Part shown: in pieces, positions 36,661-51,301 of the stretch | Position numbering within the stretch: position 1 is the stretch's first letter | How the letters are laid out: each line of letters opens with the position of its first letter | Origin: Anastatus disparis | Lineage: Eukaryota > Arthropoda > Insecta > Hymenoptera > Eupelmidae | Length of the DNA stretch: 64,000 nucleotides | Reading direction: 5' to 3' | Assembly (NCBI GenBank): GCA_017163975.1 | Contig: JAFFSR010000227.1 | Location: 7,430,501 to 7,494,500 of the forward strand | Notes under the pieces: generated by a model | The model's database searches: none | Told to the model about the DNA's origin: nothing | What the model saw: only the letters and a program-made list of their open reading frames with translations | Made by a program: the position numbers and the translations under genes

Positions 36661-37049
36661 TATGTTATATTAAATTATTTTCTGCATTTTTTATACTGGA
36701 CTTAAGTATGTAAATTCTGATGGTATAATTTATTATATATTTATAATAATTTTCAAACTATAAGTAATGTGGCATTTAATATTTTTAATAAAATAGTTTT
36801 AATTTCAATAGAAGGAAGGATCGAAAGTAAACTATTAAAAGTACCATGGGAGAGGTCGTCAGTGGCTCACTCGGTAGAGCGATGGATTCGTAATCTCGGG
36901 GATCCGAGTTCCAATCCCGCTCTCAGCCGTTTTTATACAAGCACCGCTGTACGTTACAAGTGCTTTATTCACAAACACACTGACGACCTTCGTCGCTAAT
37001 TAAGTATCGTAATGATAGCTGAAATACAGCGACGTTAAATAAAATAAAT
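36661..37049 (+). repeat. Shared block including SINE, copy 1
   Basis: About 389 bp matching 54013-54382: ~190 bp of non-SINE sequence (TATGTTATATT ... GATGGTATAATTTAT ... AACTATAAGTAATGT) followed by the SINE at the same point. Similarity stops at the SINE 3' end. Confidence 0.8.
36852..37049 (+). mobile_element. tRNA-derived SINE, copy 2
   Basis: Same head, body and ACAGCGACGTTAAATAAAAT tail as copy 1. A box TGGCTCACTCGGTAGAGC is intact; the B box has C for G (GAGTTCCAATCCC). Anticodon position reads CGT. Confidence 0.85.
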
Positions 37050-37554
37050 GTCAATAAACAATGATGTTCTCGTAGCAATTGTCAACATGAAAAATGGTGA
37101 ATAATACAATATGGGCATTATTAATTGTATGTTGTCATATCGATATTGGCTAATAGTCAATTTTTTGCCGAATCTGCAGAGCCTTTATTTTTTTTATAGA
37201 CAAAAAATGCTAATAGAAATATGTTGTCGATAAAGTAGGCATTTTAAGTACCTAGAAATATTTTAACCTATAAATCCAATACATCTTTTTATTCACGTTT
37301 AAATTATAAAATATGTTTAATGAATACAAAAAAAATGAACAAATAATTATAGAGATTTAATTATGAGTATTTTTTCTGTTTCTAAGATTCACACTTAAAC
37401 TTTCATTCTCTACCAGGGTACTTTATTGACTTTTATTTTTATTTTACGCTTCTGCCACGCGTGAATTTTTAAGTAAAATATCAGAGATAATAATAAACTG
37501 ATTTTCTTATCTTTTTATTTACAATGCACTTACTAGCCGAGTTTGACTATTTAT

Positions 37555-37944
37555 GAGCATATCTCCACAACTTTTAATTTTTTTATAATGTTTTTGAAAA
37601 GTCATTTTACTGCTGTTACTGCAGGTTCACACCTTTTGTACAATCTTGTTCCTCTATTTTTTATGTATATAGTGAATGTGCCACCAATGCTCCAGTAGAT
37701 ATTTCTATAAAACGTAAATTTTTACATGGATAAAATTTCCGAACTTTTATCCATGTAAAAATTTACGTTTTATAGAAATATCTACTGGAGCATTGGTACA
37801 TTATCTACTATATACATAAAAAATAGAGGAACAAGATTGTACAAAAGGTGTGAACCTAGTTTGAATAGTGTGCATCATTCGCTACCCAGTGACAGCTGTA
37901 AAATGACATATCACCAAAAGATTAAAAGTTGTGGAGATATGATC
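37555..37944. mobile_element. Compact hairpin MITE, TTAT target duplication
   Basis: The core arms 37624-37734 and 37747-37856 are near-perfect complements around a ~12-nt centre. After a non-paired stretch, outer arms (CATATCTCCACAACTTTTAAT at 37558-37578, complement at 37921-37941) match again. TTAT lies on both sides (37551-37554, 37945-37948). No ORF. A hairpin whose transcript would be nearly all double-stranded. Confidence 0.85.
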
Positions 37945-37948
37945 TTAT

Positions 37949-40900
37949 ATCTACAATAATAACATGAAGATATTTCAAAGACAGAATTTTAAAAAAATGT
38001 TTACTGCATACGTACACAGATAATTAACAAATAATATTTCCAAATGGCATTGTAGTCAATTATTTGATTGGGAACAATATTTCTACGCCATTTCGTAGAT
38101 ATATTCATTTTTTAATAAAATGGTTAAAGCCGTTTCATCGTCACAAAGAAATTCTTTAACAAATTAACATAATAAGCTTTCGTATTAAATTTTCAAAATT
38201 TATCGCGTAAACTTCATGAGATTTAAAGCAGTAACAGATAAAACAATACTTAAAAAGAATCCATACTTTTCATTTTTGCTTAGTAGTTTTTCATCTTTAT
38301 GTTAAAATCATCAATCATTATAAAAAATAGTTATCCCTCTCAGATTTAAGTATAATTACGTTAATTTCATAAAAATAACAAAATTATTATCGTATAGTTT
38401 TTTATTATAATTGAAGCAATCTTGCTTATGAAATTTTTGTAGGTTCACTTATTCTCAAAAACTGTACGGTAAAGTTATTTTGTTGTTTTTATAAAATGTA
38501 CTTATTATACTGATATTTACTAGAAAAAGCTTTTTTTTCTTGTTGGTACCGATGATTTTCATGTAAATGATAAAAAAAATATTATTAAATAAAAAAAGAA
38601 ATTTGTCTCGTCTTGACATACATTGAACATTTTAACAATTTTCTAAGAAAATCGATGAATGATTACTACCTTAATTGGACAAATATATTAGTAACTAATC
38701 AAAATAATTATGGTTTTTACATTTATAAATTTTTTGTATTTATGAAAAAAATTGTTCAGAAAAACGGTGGATATATGATAAAATAGAATATAATAATGGT
38801 AATACCACGTTTAAAGCTAACTCGTTGCATAAACAGGTTCCAAAAATTTGTATGGCAATTGTAATTTAAAAGAAGAAAAAATTTATAAATAATTGATAGG
38901 TGATCGATGGTAACCGATGATATTTTTTTTAGATTTGTCTTGGAAATCGTCATCAGAAAAGAATGATGAATTTATTGAATATCATAGCTGACATTTTCAA
39001 AATCGATGAATTTTTTTACGATAGTTCAAGTTTATTAATATTCAATTATCTTCGTGTCTGATTTGTGATATAGTAGTTTAAAAATTGATTTAATATTTTA
39101 TACAATCAATTATTGCACTAGAATTGTTTTTCTTATAAAAATAAGTGTCTAGAGACCAAAAATTTATTAGCATTTTAGAAAATAAAAATTTATACAATGA
39201 ATTAAATTTTATTTTAAATCATAAATTTTGATTTTCATTCATGTAATAAATTTTAATTATTTACTGTAATTTGTATTTTGTAATGCTAATTATTGTAATA
39301 ATATTCATACAACTATTAAACAAAGGTGAACTAATCAAAGGTGAGCGAAGTGCATTGAACCAGCCTGACATCGTTAAATATTATATAATATACAATTACA
39401 ATATTAGATTCACAACCATAATTTTCATAATTAAAAAAAAAAAACATATTTACTAAAATTAAATGACCAAACAACAACCACAATTACCACGAATCCACCC
39501 TGCAGCTGTTTGAAATCCCTTTATTTTTCGCTCAACCGATTTCCCAACTTTTCTAACCCATATCATAAAACGATGACAAAAAAAAAAAAAAGAAGAGAGA
39601 GAAAAGAGAGGAATCCTCAACAGTTGTGTACGACTAACGATAATTATCGCGCATAAAAGATGCCTCGACGTGCCACCAAACACAAGTCGTCCAAAAATGT
39701 TTTTTCGTAGTACGTATACCTTAAAAGTTGGTCTGACCAACCGTGTATACACGTATAAAAGTATAATGAATTGCGTTTCGTTTCAGTTGCTACGAAACGT
39801 ATAATTTGCTTTTAGCTTATATGCTCCTCTCTTCTTTTTTTTCTTCTTCAAACTCTTTATACATACACACACTATAAGTTCGTGCAAGACTGCGCTGGAG
39901 TGTGTGTGTGTGCGCGCACCGGTCTGCCTAATTAGCCGGGGACATCTGTGGAGTTGTATATATGCTACTTCCAAAAGTGGCACTCTATACACACATACAC
40001 ACATATCTTCGTTATACGTATAGGCCTTGTAATCGAGATCATGATGGTTTGAACGTTCGATCATTTGGGAAACAGGATTAGATTCTTGCATATTGCTGCT
40101 ATGGGATATTATATATCCGAGCGAGATAAATTTATGAGCATCGAGGAGATAATATTGATTTATTGAGGATTTGCCGATGATGTACATCTTGATTATCGGG
40201 CAAATAGATTGTTTTTTCGTAACAAATATTTTGATTTCGAGGATATTTATCGAAATGTTGTATGTAAATATTATTCTTATTGATTGTTACAAAAATTACA
40301 TTTTTATAATAAATGACAATTGTAAAAATAAAATATTTACTATATTTTTTTTAACAGTGGTAAAGAAGAAGGTATGATGAATTTTTATTCTTACAAATTA
40401 CACATTACTTACTGAAGATCATATTATTTTTTATCGAATCGACATGTACATCCTCTGCTAAATTATTTTAATATCAATATTAATTTCCTTCGAAAATTCA
40501 GCTCGTAAGCCAATTTTAAATGATACGCAATAAAAAGTAAAAGCTCGCAAAAGTCCTGTTGTAAACATTAAAAAATAAATAAATAAAATAAAAATGGCTA
40601 AACTTGTTTTAAAATTGCAGCGATTATTAACATTTTACAATAAATATTCGAGCAAACACAAGCGTACAATCGTCATGATTACACATTACAACTCGTTACA
40701 CATTAAAAAATAAACTACATCTCGGCTCTCTATATCGCGTGCTCGCCTCGTCCCAATGATCGTACCCAATAACAAACCCGATCATTCTCGACAGCTTACA
40801 TTTTAAAGAAAAAAAAAAAGAAGAAGAAAAAAAAATAAAGTTCATCATATCTCTTCGAATCGTTCCGTACAATTCAAGTTGCACGAAATCTATCCTTATA

Positions 40901-41751
40901 TATATATAAAGTCTTCAGAGGCATATAGTTGTATCCACCCATTCTTGTAATAGATAGACAGATTACATTGCAATTGGTAAAAGGGATGAGTGTATAGATT
41001 TATTTTTTTCTTTCATTCCTTTTGACTTCTTTGGAAATGGACGAAGAGGGAAAAGATTAGTGCAAAATTACAGAGAACCTGTCCGTATAAAACGTGCCTC
41101 GTGCGTTTACGAACGTACAAGCCTTTTGAAAGGCCATTTTATTTTTCCAGTCGTTCTCACAGTTGAAAAAAAAAAGAGAGAAAATAAAAAAGAGAAAATA
41201 AAAGAAAGATAGAAAAAGGGTATATAACGTGGTTTATAATTTCGCGCGGGTATAGCCGTTTTCGATGTATGAGGGACGATAATAAAAGAGATGTCGTTTC
41301 GACGTTTTTATTTAGTTTCAATTGTAGAATTATAAGGTAATTGATGCCTTTGTGAAATAATGGCTTGAAATTAATAAGAACTATTAATGAAAATTTATAC
41401 GTCCACACTCGGTTAAGTATAATCTTGAACTTTGAGGATGATTGCGTTAGGATAAGATCTAGTTGAATGAATTCCAAATATTTTTCTTTGAAGATTAAGA
41501 ATTTTAGGTACGAAAATTATGTATTCTTAAAATTAGAATGAGTTCTTATATTGACACAATTTTTAAGAAGGATTTTTAAAATATATTTTTTAAAAGAATC
41601 ATTTAAAATAAATGTAATAAAATAAAATAAATAAAATAATAAAAAATAAATGTAATAAAAATTTTAGACTAAAATATTAATTAAATATCTACAATAAGGT
41701 ATTTAACTATTAAATATTTAGGTATTTAGTAATTAAAAGCTTTATATAATT
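37949..41751. other. Non-coding AT-rich DNA
   Basis: No gene identified. The longest frame (39783-40187, minus, 134 codons) is built of tract-like sequence, with a lysine run and CVCV/THTH stretches, and resembles nothing I know. Confidence 0.5.
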
Positions 41752-41956
41752 ATTTTTTTTTTTTTTATATATTTAACGTCGCTGTATTTCAGCTATCATT
41801 GCGATGCTAATTAACGACGGAGATCATCAGTGTGTTTGTGAACAAAGCACATGTAACGTACAGTGGTGCTCGTATAAATCAGCCGAGAGCGGGATTCGAA
41901 CTCGAGACCCCGAGATAATGAATCCATCGCTCTACCGAATGAGCCACTGAAGACCT
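41752..41956 (-). mobile_element. tRNA-derived SINE, copy 3
   Basis: Full-length minus-strand copy with intact B box (GAGTTCGAATCCC) and A box. The tail begins ACAGCGACGTTAAATAT and is followed by an A-rich run (T-rich on plus, 41752-41766). Confidence 0.85.
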
Positions 41957-44900
41957 ATTTTTATAAATATTATAATTTCTTACACAATTTTTTCATTTTT
42001 TCATATGAATGCATATTTTTTAAAAATCTTTAGAAATATGTTCAATAATTTATTTTAAGCTAATTGTTTACAAAAATTATTTACAATAAAAAACTTCAGA
42101 ATCTAGTTTCCAACTAAATTCATTTTATTACTTCATATCCTATAACTTGAGAAAATAAATAAATTTTTATAAATACAGAAATAAAAAGAATTAATTTATT
42201 TAATTGATAACGACTGGTGTTCGGTGAAAAATATTTTTTTTTAATTAAATTATTATTATAACGCAACATAAGTTATATATATAATAACATGATTTAAGCA
42301 CAAATAAAAATTAAAAAGTTAATCTTATTAACTAAATACCAATAATCACTTAAATATTATGATGATTTTATTGTCACCGCAAGATATACAACAGTACCTT
42401 AAACGTTCAGTCCAAACGTCATCTTCATAAATCATAAAACGACAGAAATTCCCTGCCTATTTGTATGCACAAGTAATTGATGAGTGAGTATTCCATCCCT
42501 CCTCTCTTTTTTTTTTCTTTAAACGTTTTTACTAATCCCTCGTGACAAATTAAACCGGCTGCCATTTAACGTATATATACAACCTTTTAACCATTGACCA
42601 ATCGACCAAAGTCATTCCCTTTTTCGTTAAATTTTCAAAGCCAATCCTTTATTTAGTCAACAAGGTGGGATATACAAACGCCCGTTGGCTAGATTTATCC
42701 TTCATTAAGGGAGTTTAAATTTTACGAGTCCCGTGAGAATAATTAAATTTCTCTTGGACTCTTTTGTATATACTATACTTGAAATTTTTCTCCGAGGAAT
42801 CAGCGTGAAACTTTTCGAAAAATCAATTCACACAAGTACGCGTACAAGATATTCTTTGTTTTTTTTGCTTCTCTTCTTTTTGGTTGCGTGGGCGTTAGTT
42901 GGCGACTCTTGAAACGAAGAAAAAAAAGGTATGGATATATAATGCAAAAGGTTTGTAAAAGAGGCGCCATTGCGTGCAAAGTTTAACTTCGTCATTGTCG
43001 CCCGGTAAGCGGTCGTGAACTTTTAACTGTTTGGCCCCTCTTCGACGACTCGTTATACGCAGAATATAACTTTTTGCTTAATAATTTCAAAAAAGCTGTT
43101 GCTGGATTTATGACTTGTACGGATATTTTTTTGAATTAATGCTACTTTCGTATTTCGGAATAACGAGGCGCTTCGCTGGTCATGACGCTATGGTTCAATA
43201 AGAATTTTGAGTTTATTGAATTTGTAAAAGGAAAGAGGAAATTGCATTGAGTTAACTGTTTTTTTTTAATTTTAAATTGATTTTATTTTTCAATCATAAA
43301 AAATTTTTAATCATGATAAAATATTTGAATTCTATTTTTTCAAAAAAGTATAATTACATGCGTTATTAATTATTATTAATCTTAAACTGAACACTAATAA
43401 GAATTGACATTGGTGTGTTTTTTGATTAAGTGGTATTTTCAGAAAAAGTTAATTTTTTGATAATAATTATTATAAACAAATTAATTTTTCTCTTTAAAAT
43501 AAAGAACTAATCGATCTCTTAGAAAATTTAAAGGAAATCGCAAGGCTAAAACTTTTTTATTAAAAACAAGATAGAAAACTAAATGCCCAACCAAAGTTTG
43601 CAATTTGAAAATTGATAAAATTTTTAACCTTTTAAAGTAAAATATAATTAAAATAATAAATGATTGCTATTATTATTTCCAAATTAGACTCAATATAGTT
43701 TCATAAAATGTTTTTACTAAAACTTAAAAAAAAACCAATTAACTTAGCGCTCGAAATTATCTGTCAATTAATTTTTCAAACTCATTAATCAATCTCCCCC
43801 AAGCGCGTATATAAGTTTCCGTAATTTTGCACAGAAGCGCTCAATTCTCATACTTAATATCCTTAAACACAATCCATTTACGCAAAAACGTCGTTAGACC
43901 GCAACCGACCTCTCGTAATAAAGTGCCTTTTTTTTTTAAAAAAGAAAAGGAGAATTCTTCGCTCAACCCATCAAATTTAAACTCTATGCATATCATAAAA
44001 AATATAACATTGCTGAAATATCCTCGAACCGTTCCAACAATAACAATTTTCTTTTAAAAAATTGCTTTTTGAACAATATGCTATCTTATACTTTTACTCT
44101 CCCTCTCTATCTCATCTTCTCTTATCTTTAACTGATCTCTTTTGTAATTGATTTCAACCTCGTTACCCCGGCCACATGTATATTGTTAACATACTATAGT
44201 AGTGGCATTGCATTATACTTTACTGTTTTGAGTCTTTCTCAGCTCATTATACTTCATATATATATATGGCTAGCTTTAGTTATATGCATATATATAAGGG
44301 ACGAAAAAATGAAATAAAGCCACGCTATTTATACTCTTGCAATTTTTTCCGTCATTAATTTTTATCAGTCCGTTCCATTTATTTTTATGACCATTAATTT
44401 TCCGGGAGTTTATATACATATATATATACCGAGTTGCATATAGAAAGATCTCAAGAAGAAATTTCATTCAAGCTGGAGGTTTACAGGTGCATTTTATAAG
44501 AAGGAAAACGCCTATTAAGAGATTTTTGTCTAATATGAGGATGGGAACTCTAAACTATGTTTTTCCATTATTTTTTTCTGGTGTCATTTGAACACTTACT
44601 GCGCCGTTTATGAATGTAGATATGAAAATAACAAGGTTGTAAATAAATCATGGATAATTTAGACGAGGAAATGATGAAAATTAAATGTTACTTTGAAATT
44701 TTTAATACGCGCTATTGTAAATAATAAATTTAAGTATGTTTTATGCACAACATTAATTTATGTCGTAAAAAAATTCTTCGATGATTGACACTTCAGAGTA
44801 GTTTTCTTACATAAGAAAAAAAGCTTAAGCATTACATAAGCTTTAATAAATGCATTAGATTTTAAAATCTACAACACCATAAAACATAATACCATACAAA

Positions 44901-46964
44901 CTGCTTCCTTCTTAAATGGAAAAATAAAACATAAAGATATGATAATCAAGCTAAATTTCCACATAGAAATCAATTAAATAAAATTCACAACTATATCAGC
45001 TTTGATAGACGTAATCTTGAATCGAAAAAACTTTAATAATTTTCACATGTACCGTATTTGCATATAAATAATCTATTTTACTTTTTTCTAATTCTTTCGG
45101 CGTATCTTTCATTTATTATAAGGTCGTATCTTTTTTATTCTCATTTAACGACAGAGCAGCTAAAGAATACTGATTACACGTATACCCGGTGTTCGTAATG
45201 AGCTTAATAGCATAAATAATAAGCTGGAAACGTTATAGTTTCTCTTTCCTTCTCAGCTCGCAATCATCGCGAAAGATTAAACGATCAGATGAATTAGCAC
45301 TGTTAACATTGTTTAAAGGCACTACAATATAAGCTCATCGAGAGCAATTGGTTTATAAATTTTTTTTCTTCTCCTTATGTATATATATACATTAAGTCGA
45401 CGTACATTACCAAAGTCATTTAGTGCAATTAGCAGTTGTAAAAGCGCGCTAGGCATAAAGCCTAAGCTATTAAAGTTACATAATATTTGCAATTCCATTT
45501 TGCGAATTCAATGCCGAGAGATACAGCGAGTGCGTGTATGAAAAAAAAGAGAACACAATGGCTTTGAGATAAAGGAAAAAAAAGAGCAAGAAAGAGAGAG
45601 AGAAAAGGGTAAGCGTGTACATCTTTATTAATGTTTCTTTAACATTATTTCTTCTTCTTTTTTTTAAAATATAATCATAAGGCACATTGTACATAGTTGC
45701 TCCCTTTTCAGCAAGCTGTATAAGAGAAAGATCGTTCGAAAGGAATGAGCCTGATAAGAGATGGTTTCCGAGCTTAATTTATGCGGCGTGTATATTATGA
45801 TAGATAATATGAAAATGAAAAATAAAAAGCCGAGCATACACATACGCTAAAGCTCATTTATTTTACATTTAGAAATAAAATTGCTCAGAGAGGTCTTAAA
45901 AAGAAGTTTATATATTTTTTCAAGATGTTGCGGGGGAACGTGATTTACAATGTATTATGTGCTCGGGTGTAATATTAAGGAAATTTCCTTGATATACATT
46001 AACTCAAGGTCGCGGGATATCTTTAATGTATATTTATTTATAGGATTATACGTGTTTTTCAATTTATTGTAATCTCAAAGTTTATTTTTATATTTACAGT
46101 TCTCTTTCCTTGTCGCGCATTTTAAAAGTTCAGAACGCAAAGTGCAACGTCTGAGTTAATTATTGTTTATTTTTTTTTTTTCTTGCTTGAAATTTATTTT
46201 TATATTAAGCTGATTCAACGATTGCATATTAAGGAGATTAATTTTTCTTAAGGTATTTATTTTATGATAATTTTGATAATTAGCCGTTTATTATTATACT
46301 TAATGTGAATTAAAATAACATAAATAATCATTTTATATAATCTTACATGGCGTATACGTAATTTTTAATTAACTTCAGTCCATTGAAAAATAATTAAATA
46401 TTACATTATGCAACTAGGGTGTAAAGTCGGATGTATACACCGAGGGTGGGGCTTTGACATTCGAGCAAACGAAGCGAAGTGGAGGACGTGATCACCTGAG
46501 AAAGAAAACGATTTTGCCTTCGTGTTACATATATGCTTGTTCCCAGTTTAACTCTGGCTACTTTGTTAATTTAATATAAAGCGAAATTTGTAATTTAAAT
46601 TCAAATTTTTTTTTTCTTATATCTATTTAGTTTTATTACTCTTCACTCTATTTCCTATTACAGTAGCTGGAAGTAAATTTCAATTTATTATTAGCGAATC
46701 TTAAATGAAAGAAATGTCTCACTTTCAACTGACTTTTTAATTTCATAAAGTAGTCATAACCATTGAGATGGGAATTAAAAATTAAATCGAATCTATTTCT
46801 CCCTCTCTAAAAAATTATATGTCCAGAAGTTTTGAAATTTTCAAAATCTTAAAAATGATTGATCGTATCTGATTACAGCAGTAATATTTTAATTTAATCA
46901 TCTATTTCATAAATATAAATTGTGAAATAAAATCAACATAAATAATTTTGAGTTTTTTAATTTT
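41957..46964. other. Non-coding AT-rich DNA
   Basis: No gene identified. GC-richer patches near 42880-43060 and 46430-46500; otherwise A/T tracts and pyrimidine runs (44095-44130). Confidence 0.5.
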
Positions 46965-46979
46965 TGCTTTCTCATAGAG
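46965..46979 (+). repeat. Left inverted end of composite element
   Basis: TGCTTTCTCATAGAG. It continues into GAAAGC, so 46966-46984 is itself a 19-bp palindrome (GCTTTCTC-ATA-GAGAAAGC). Confidence 0.75.
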
Positions 46980-47082
46980 AAAGCATTGTATCGGTAAAAA
47001 AAATTTTTTTCTATTTTTTCATTAATTTGTACATATTTTAACTCGGTGAGTCGAAAAAAGTGGTTTCCAGAAAATGTCTGTA

Positions 47083-47257
<175 letters not shown>

Positions 47258-47291
47258 ATGTATGAATTCAGTTAGTAAACTGTATCTCGAG

Positions 47292-48560
47292 AACTACTCG
47301 ATGGATTTGCTTCTAATGTTGCATGGAATTTAGTTTTGTGACTAACTTGCTGGGAAGCTATTGATAATTGGTTCTTCTAGCGTAGTTTTCATTTTAAAGT
47401 TTTTTTAAGAAAAAAAAAAATTCGATTTTTCGTTTTTTGGTTTTTTTTTGTTTACTACTCGATGAATTTGCTTCAATATTTGCATGGAATTTATTTGTGA
47501 TTGCCCGGATGAAATAAATTTTTAAAAACTGATTTTCTTAGCTTAGTTTTAATTTTAGAGCATTTTGAAATTTAAAAAAAAATGTTTCTATTTATTAAGC
47601 CAATAAAATCTTAAAAACTACTCGATGGATTTACTTCAAATTTTCCATACAATTCAATTTTTTGATGAACTGGTGCGGAAGCTATTGAGAATTGGTTTTC
47701 TTAGAGTAGTTTTTTTTTTAGAATCATTTTAAGAATTTTAAAAAAATTTCGATTTTTCATTTTTTTTGTATTTTACGTAAACTACTCGAAGAATTTGTTC
47801 AAAAATTTGTATGAAATTTAATTTCGACTGCCAAAAGTATAAAAAATTTTGTAAACTAATTTTCTTAGCGCACTTTTAATTTTAGAGCATTTTTTAAATT
47901 TTTTTTAAAATTTTTATTTTTAATTTTTTTCTATTTTACGAAACCCATTTGATAGATTTGCTCCAAAATTTGTATGCAATTTATTCGCTACTGTCTGAAG
48001 AAAACAAGCTTTGGAAAACTAATTTTCTCAGCGCAGTTTTAATTTTAGAGCACTTTGAAAATTTTTTTAAAAATTTTCATTTTTTATTTATTTTCTATTT
48101 TGCGTAAACCATACTATAAATTTTCTCTAAAATTTTTATACAATTAATTCGCTATTGTCTGAAAAAATAAGCTTTTGAAAACTAATTTTCTTAGCGTGGT
48201 TGCAATTTTAGAGAATTTTAAAGATTTAAAAAAAAATTTCGATTCTTCTTTTCTTATTTTTTTTTATTCTACGTAAAGTACTCGATAGATTTGTTCTGAA
48301 AATTGCAGGGAAATTATTTGCGACTGCCAAAAGAAGGGAAATTTTCAAAAATTGATTTTCATAGCGTAGTTTTAATTTTAGAGCATTTTTAAAATTTTGA
48401 AAAAGAAATTTTGAAAAGAAAATGTTATTTATTTAACCAGTTAGATCTCGAAAATTACTCGATGGATTTACTTCAAATTTTGTATACCATCTATGTTTTT
48501 GTATAACTAGACGGGAAGCTATTGAAAATTGGTATTCATAGAGTAGTTTTTTTTATAGAG
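47292..48560. repeat. Eight-unit diverged tandem repeat, ~163-bp period
   Basis: Unit starts at about 47292, 47452, 47616, 47780, 47942, 48106, 48275 and 48452. Each begins AA(A)CTACTCGATGGATTTG or a variant and ends near TTAGCGTAGTTTTAATTTTAGAGC before an A/T tract. Two unit types occur: units 1, 3 and 8 carry GGGAAGCTATTGA-type sequence, the rest CTGCCAAAAG/CTGTCTGAA-type. Units are well diverged, so the array is old compared with the pure TG run. Confidence 0.85.
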
Positions 48561-48850
48561 CCATAAACATGAACTGTATTTATATATAAATATGATTGCA
48601 TTTTATAATGATTAGAAATTTTGTTGTCATCATTCTTTTTATTACTACATTATATCATTTTTTCAATAGAACAAATTTTTTTGTATTACTCGATGATTTA
48701 AAATAAATTATAAATGTTGAAAAAGCAAACAGCTAGCATATATGTTCGAAATTTATAAAGTACAATATGAGTAAATATTAATGTTAGACAATTTTTTAAT
48801 ATTAAAATCACATTTAAATAAATATAAAAAAATTAATGAAACTCAAAGAA

Positions 48851-48865
48851 CTCTATGAGAAAGCA
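48851..48865 (-). repeat. Right inverted end of composite element
   Basis: Exact reverse complement of 46965-46979. Confidence 0.75.
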
Positions 48866-51129
48866 TTCCGCCAAAGCACTTGGCAGCGTTTTTATTTTTA
48901 CTTATGTAACAAAAGGCAATCATTAATTTACATCTGGATTTTTAATATCTAATGTTAAAATAAGATATGCTTGTAATTGTCAAACATAACCTAACATAAG
49001 GTGTTGCAGATGTGTTAAACATATCTAATACTTTATCAAACATGTTTTTAACGAATTATAAAATTCAATATAAACTCATTTATAAGGAAGTAAGGTATTG
49101 TCAATTTTTTTTAGAATATAATATTATACTGTTTTTCCTTTAATATGCAAAATAACAAAATAAATCCTTAAAACTCACTGTAATCGGCGATTTATTAAAT
49201 TGATCAGGATAACCATGTATGAAATCCAATATTCATGTGTAAAATTGAGTACATCGGATCAAATACTTTTCGTCAGCAATAAAAACAAAAATTATCAAAA
49301 CCACAATGAAACATTAAACGTCCTTTATCAATATTACCTTAATAGCATGTACGTAAAACTTATCAAAATTATCGTGAAAAATAAAAAAAATTTTGCTAAA
49401 AAGGATCTTTTTCACCCTCTCTCTCAAAAAAAAAAGAGGAAAACCTTTACGTATAAGTGTATACATAAATAAGGATCTATAAAAGATCGACGGAACGTTC
49501 GGAATGGAAGCCTCTTACTGGAGTTCCTCAAGATCATCCTATTGGAAGCGATTTGCTGGACCTCCCACGTCGCGTTATATATATATAAAAGCATAAGTAA
49601 GTAACATGATACTTCAATACTTATATATATAGTCCGTTTCATCTACATATATGTAGAATTTTGTTATAAGAGAGAAAGAGAAGAAAGGCGACGACGATCC
49701 GAATCGTTAATTGAGCGTGTACATAATTTTTAACCCGTATACCGATGATCTTTTTCGTTACCTTTTTTTTTATCCTTTTTTTTTCAAAAAATGCCTCTCT
49801 CGTCCTAACGTTCACGTAATGAGCAAGGACGTGGACACACTGTATCATCCTAATTTAATAAACTCAAGAGAGAGGCGAGCTTTTAAATGGATGGTTATGG
49901 GATAAATTTAAACGGAACTTCGGATGAAGAAATTTCTTCTATATACGTTCTAATAAATGGGCGATGAGGAAATACGTTTCAACTGGAAGTCTTTGAATGA
50001 TTAATGAAGTTTCGACTTTGGGAATTGTGACATATACAGATATTACGTATGATTTTAAAAACTCGTTTTTTGTCATTCTTTTGGGTGGTTTTGTTTGTTT
50101 GGAAAATAATTATAGATTTATCTTTGTGTATCATGAAAATGTAGTTCTTTTGTGGGGTAGAAAATTAACTACTGATTGTGTTGTACACGCTACTAATTAT
50201 ACACATTATTTATTAATTATCACGTTATGTCTAATTATTAATCTTTTATAAAGGAAGAATCATTTTACTCTTTTACGGAAATAATTTTTCAAGAAGTATA
50301 TTATACATTAATAAATCACAAGCTGTAACCGAAATTCCCATTTATTCTTGTAAACAAATGTTTGAAAATAATGTAAACTCAATATATTTTTTCATCGCTC
50401 CTAGTTAAGATCCTAGTTAAGCCTTATTTGTATACAGGGAAATTAAATAGGATTCCCATTTGTAAAATAACATATTGAATAGGATTATTGGCCAGAAAGA
50501 AAAGATCTCATGGTTTATCTTATCCCTGAATGGCAATAATAACATGGTTAAATTATGATTTCAAATTAATGAATAAAATCCATACATAGTATAACATACA
50601 TTGTGGTTTCAAAGTTAAATATATCATACAAATAAAAATGGATTTTCCATTTCAATCGACTTCACGCAAACTTCAAATGATAAACAAAGTAAAAAAAAAA
50701 AGAAAAATTCGAAAGCGAAACTTCGGATATACCCACGAAGTTAACAACGATACCTTTGGAAAAAAGCATCGGTGTTAATATTCTCACCCAACGATAAATT
50801 CTCTCGCTTATAAAAAAAAAGAAAGAAAGAAAATAAAAAAGGGAAAAGATACATCTCAAAAGGATTCTTCGCTTCTTGTGCCTTTACCGCAAGAGGTATC
50901 ATCGTAACGTAACCACATTTGCACATCAAACCCACATAGCTCAAGTCCCATTGATTGTTTTAGCGAAATCCAATTTCGCATAATACGGATCGTCAATGCA
51001 CGAGAAATCATTCCAAAATAAATAAAAAAAAAAAAAGAAAACATAAAGTAAAACAAGTACTCGATTTTGTGCAAATAACAAAAAAGTCAAACAAACATAT
51101 CTATAAGATAGAGTAGCGTATTAGTTATA
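48866..51129. other. Non-coding AT-rich DNA
   Basis: No gene identified; short frames here are unrecognised and tract-rich. Confidence 0.5.
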
Positions 51130-51295
51130 TATGTCCTTTGGCCGTATTCAGGTGGAATATGAATCGAGGACAATGTTTGTCGCTTGAGCTGAAATTGCCG
51201 AGGGCGCGCGAAGCGCGCCCGAGGTAGATTTCTGCTCAAGCGGCAAACATTGTTCGAGATTCAGATTCCACCTGAATAAACGGCCAAAGGACATA
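51130..51295. repeat. 166-bp near-perfect hairpin with GC-rich GCGAAGC tip
   Basis: Arms fold from TATGTCCTTTGGCCG (51130) with its complement ending 51295, through ~80 bp with few mismatches, to a perfect GGGCGCGC-GAA-GCGCGCCC tip (51202-51220). The central GCGAAGC (51208-51214) is a known exceptionally stable DNA mini-hairpin. GC-rich tip in an AT-rich region. Probably a small MITE; precursor-like RNA folding is possible. Confidence 0.9.
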
Positions 51296-51301
51296 GATGA
51301 T

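Noticed and set aside
39783..40187. 134-codon minus frame, longest outside the BTB array
   Set aside because: Composed of simple-sequence stretches (Lys run, CVCV, THTH) with no motif, splice context or known resemblance.
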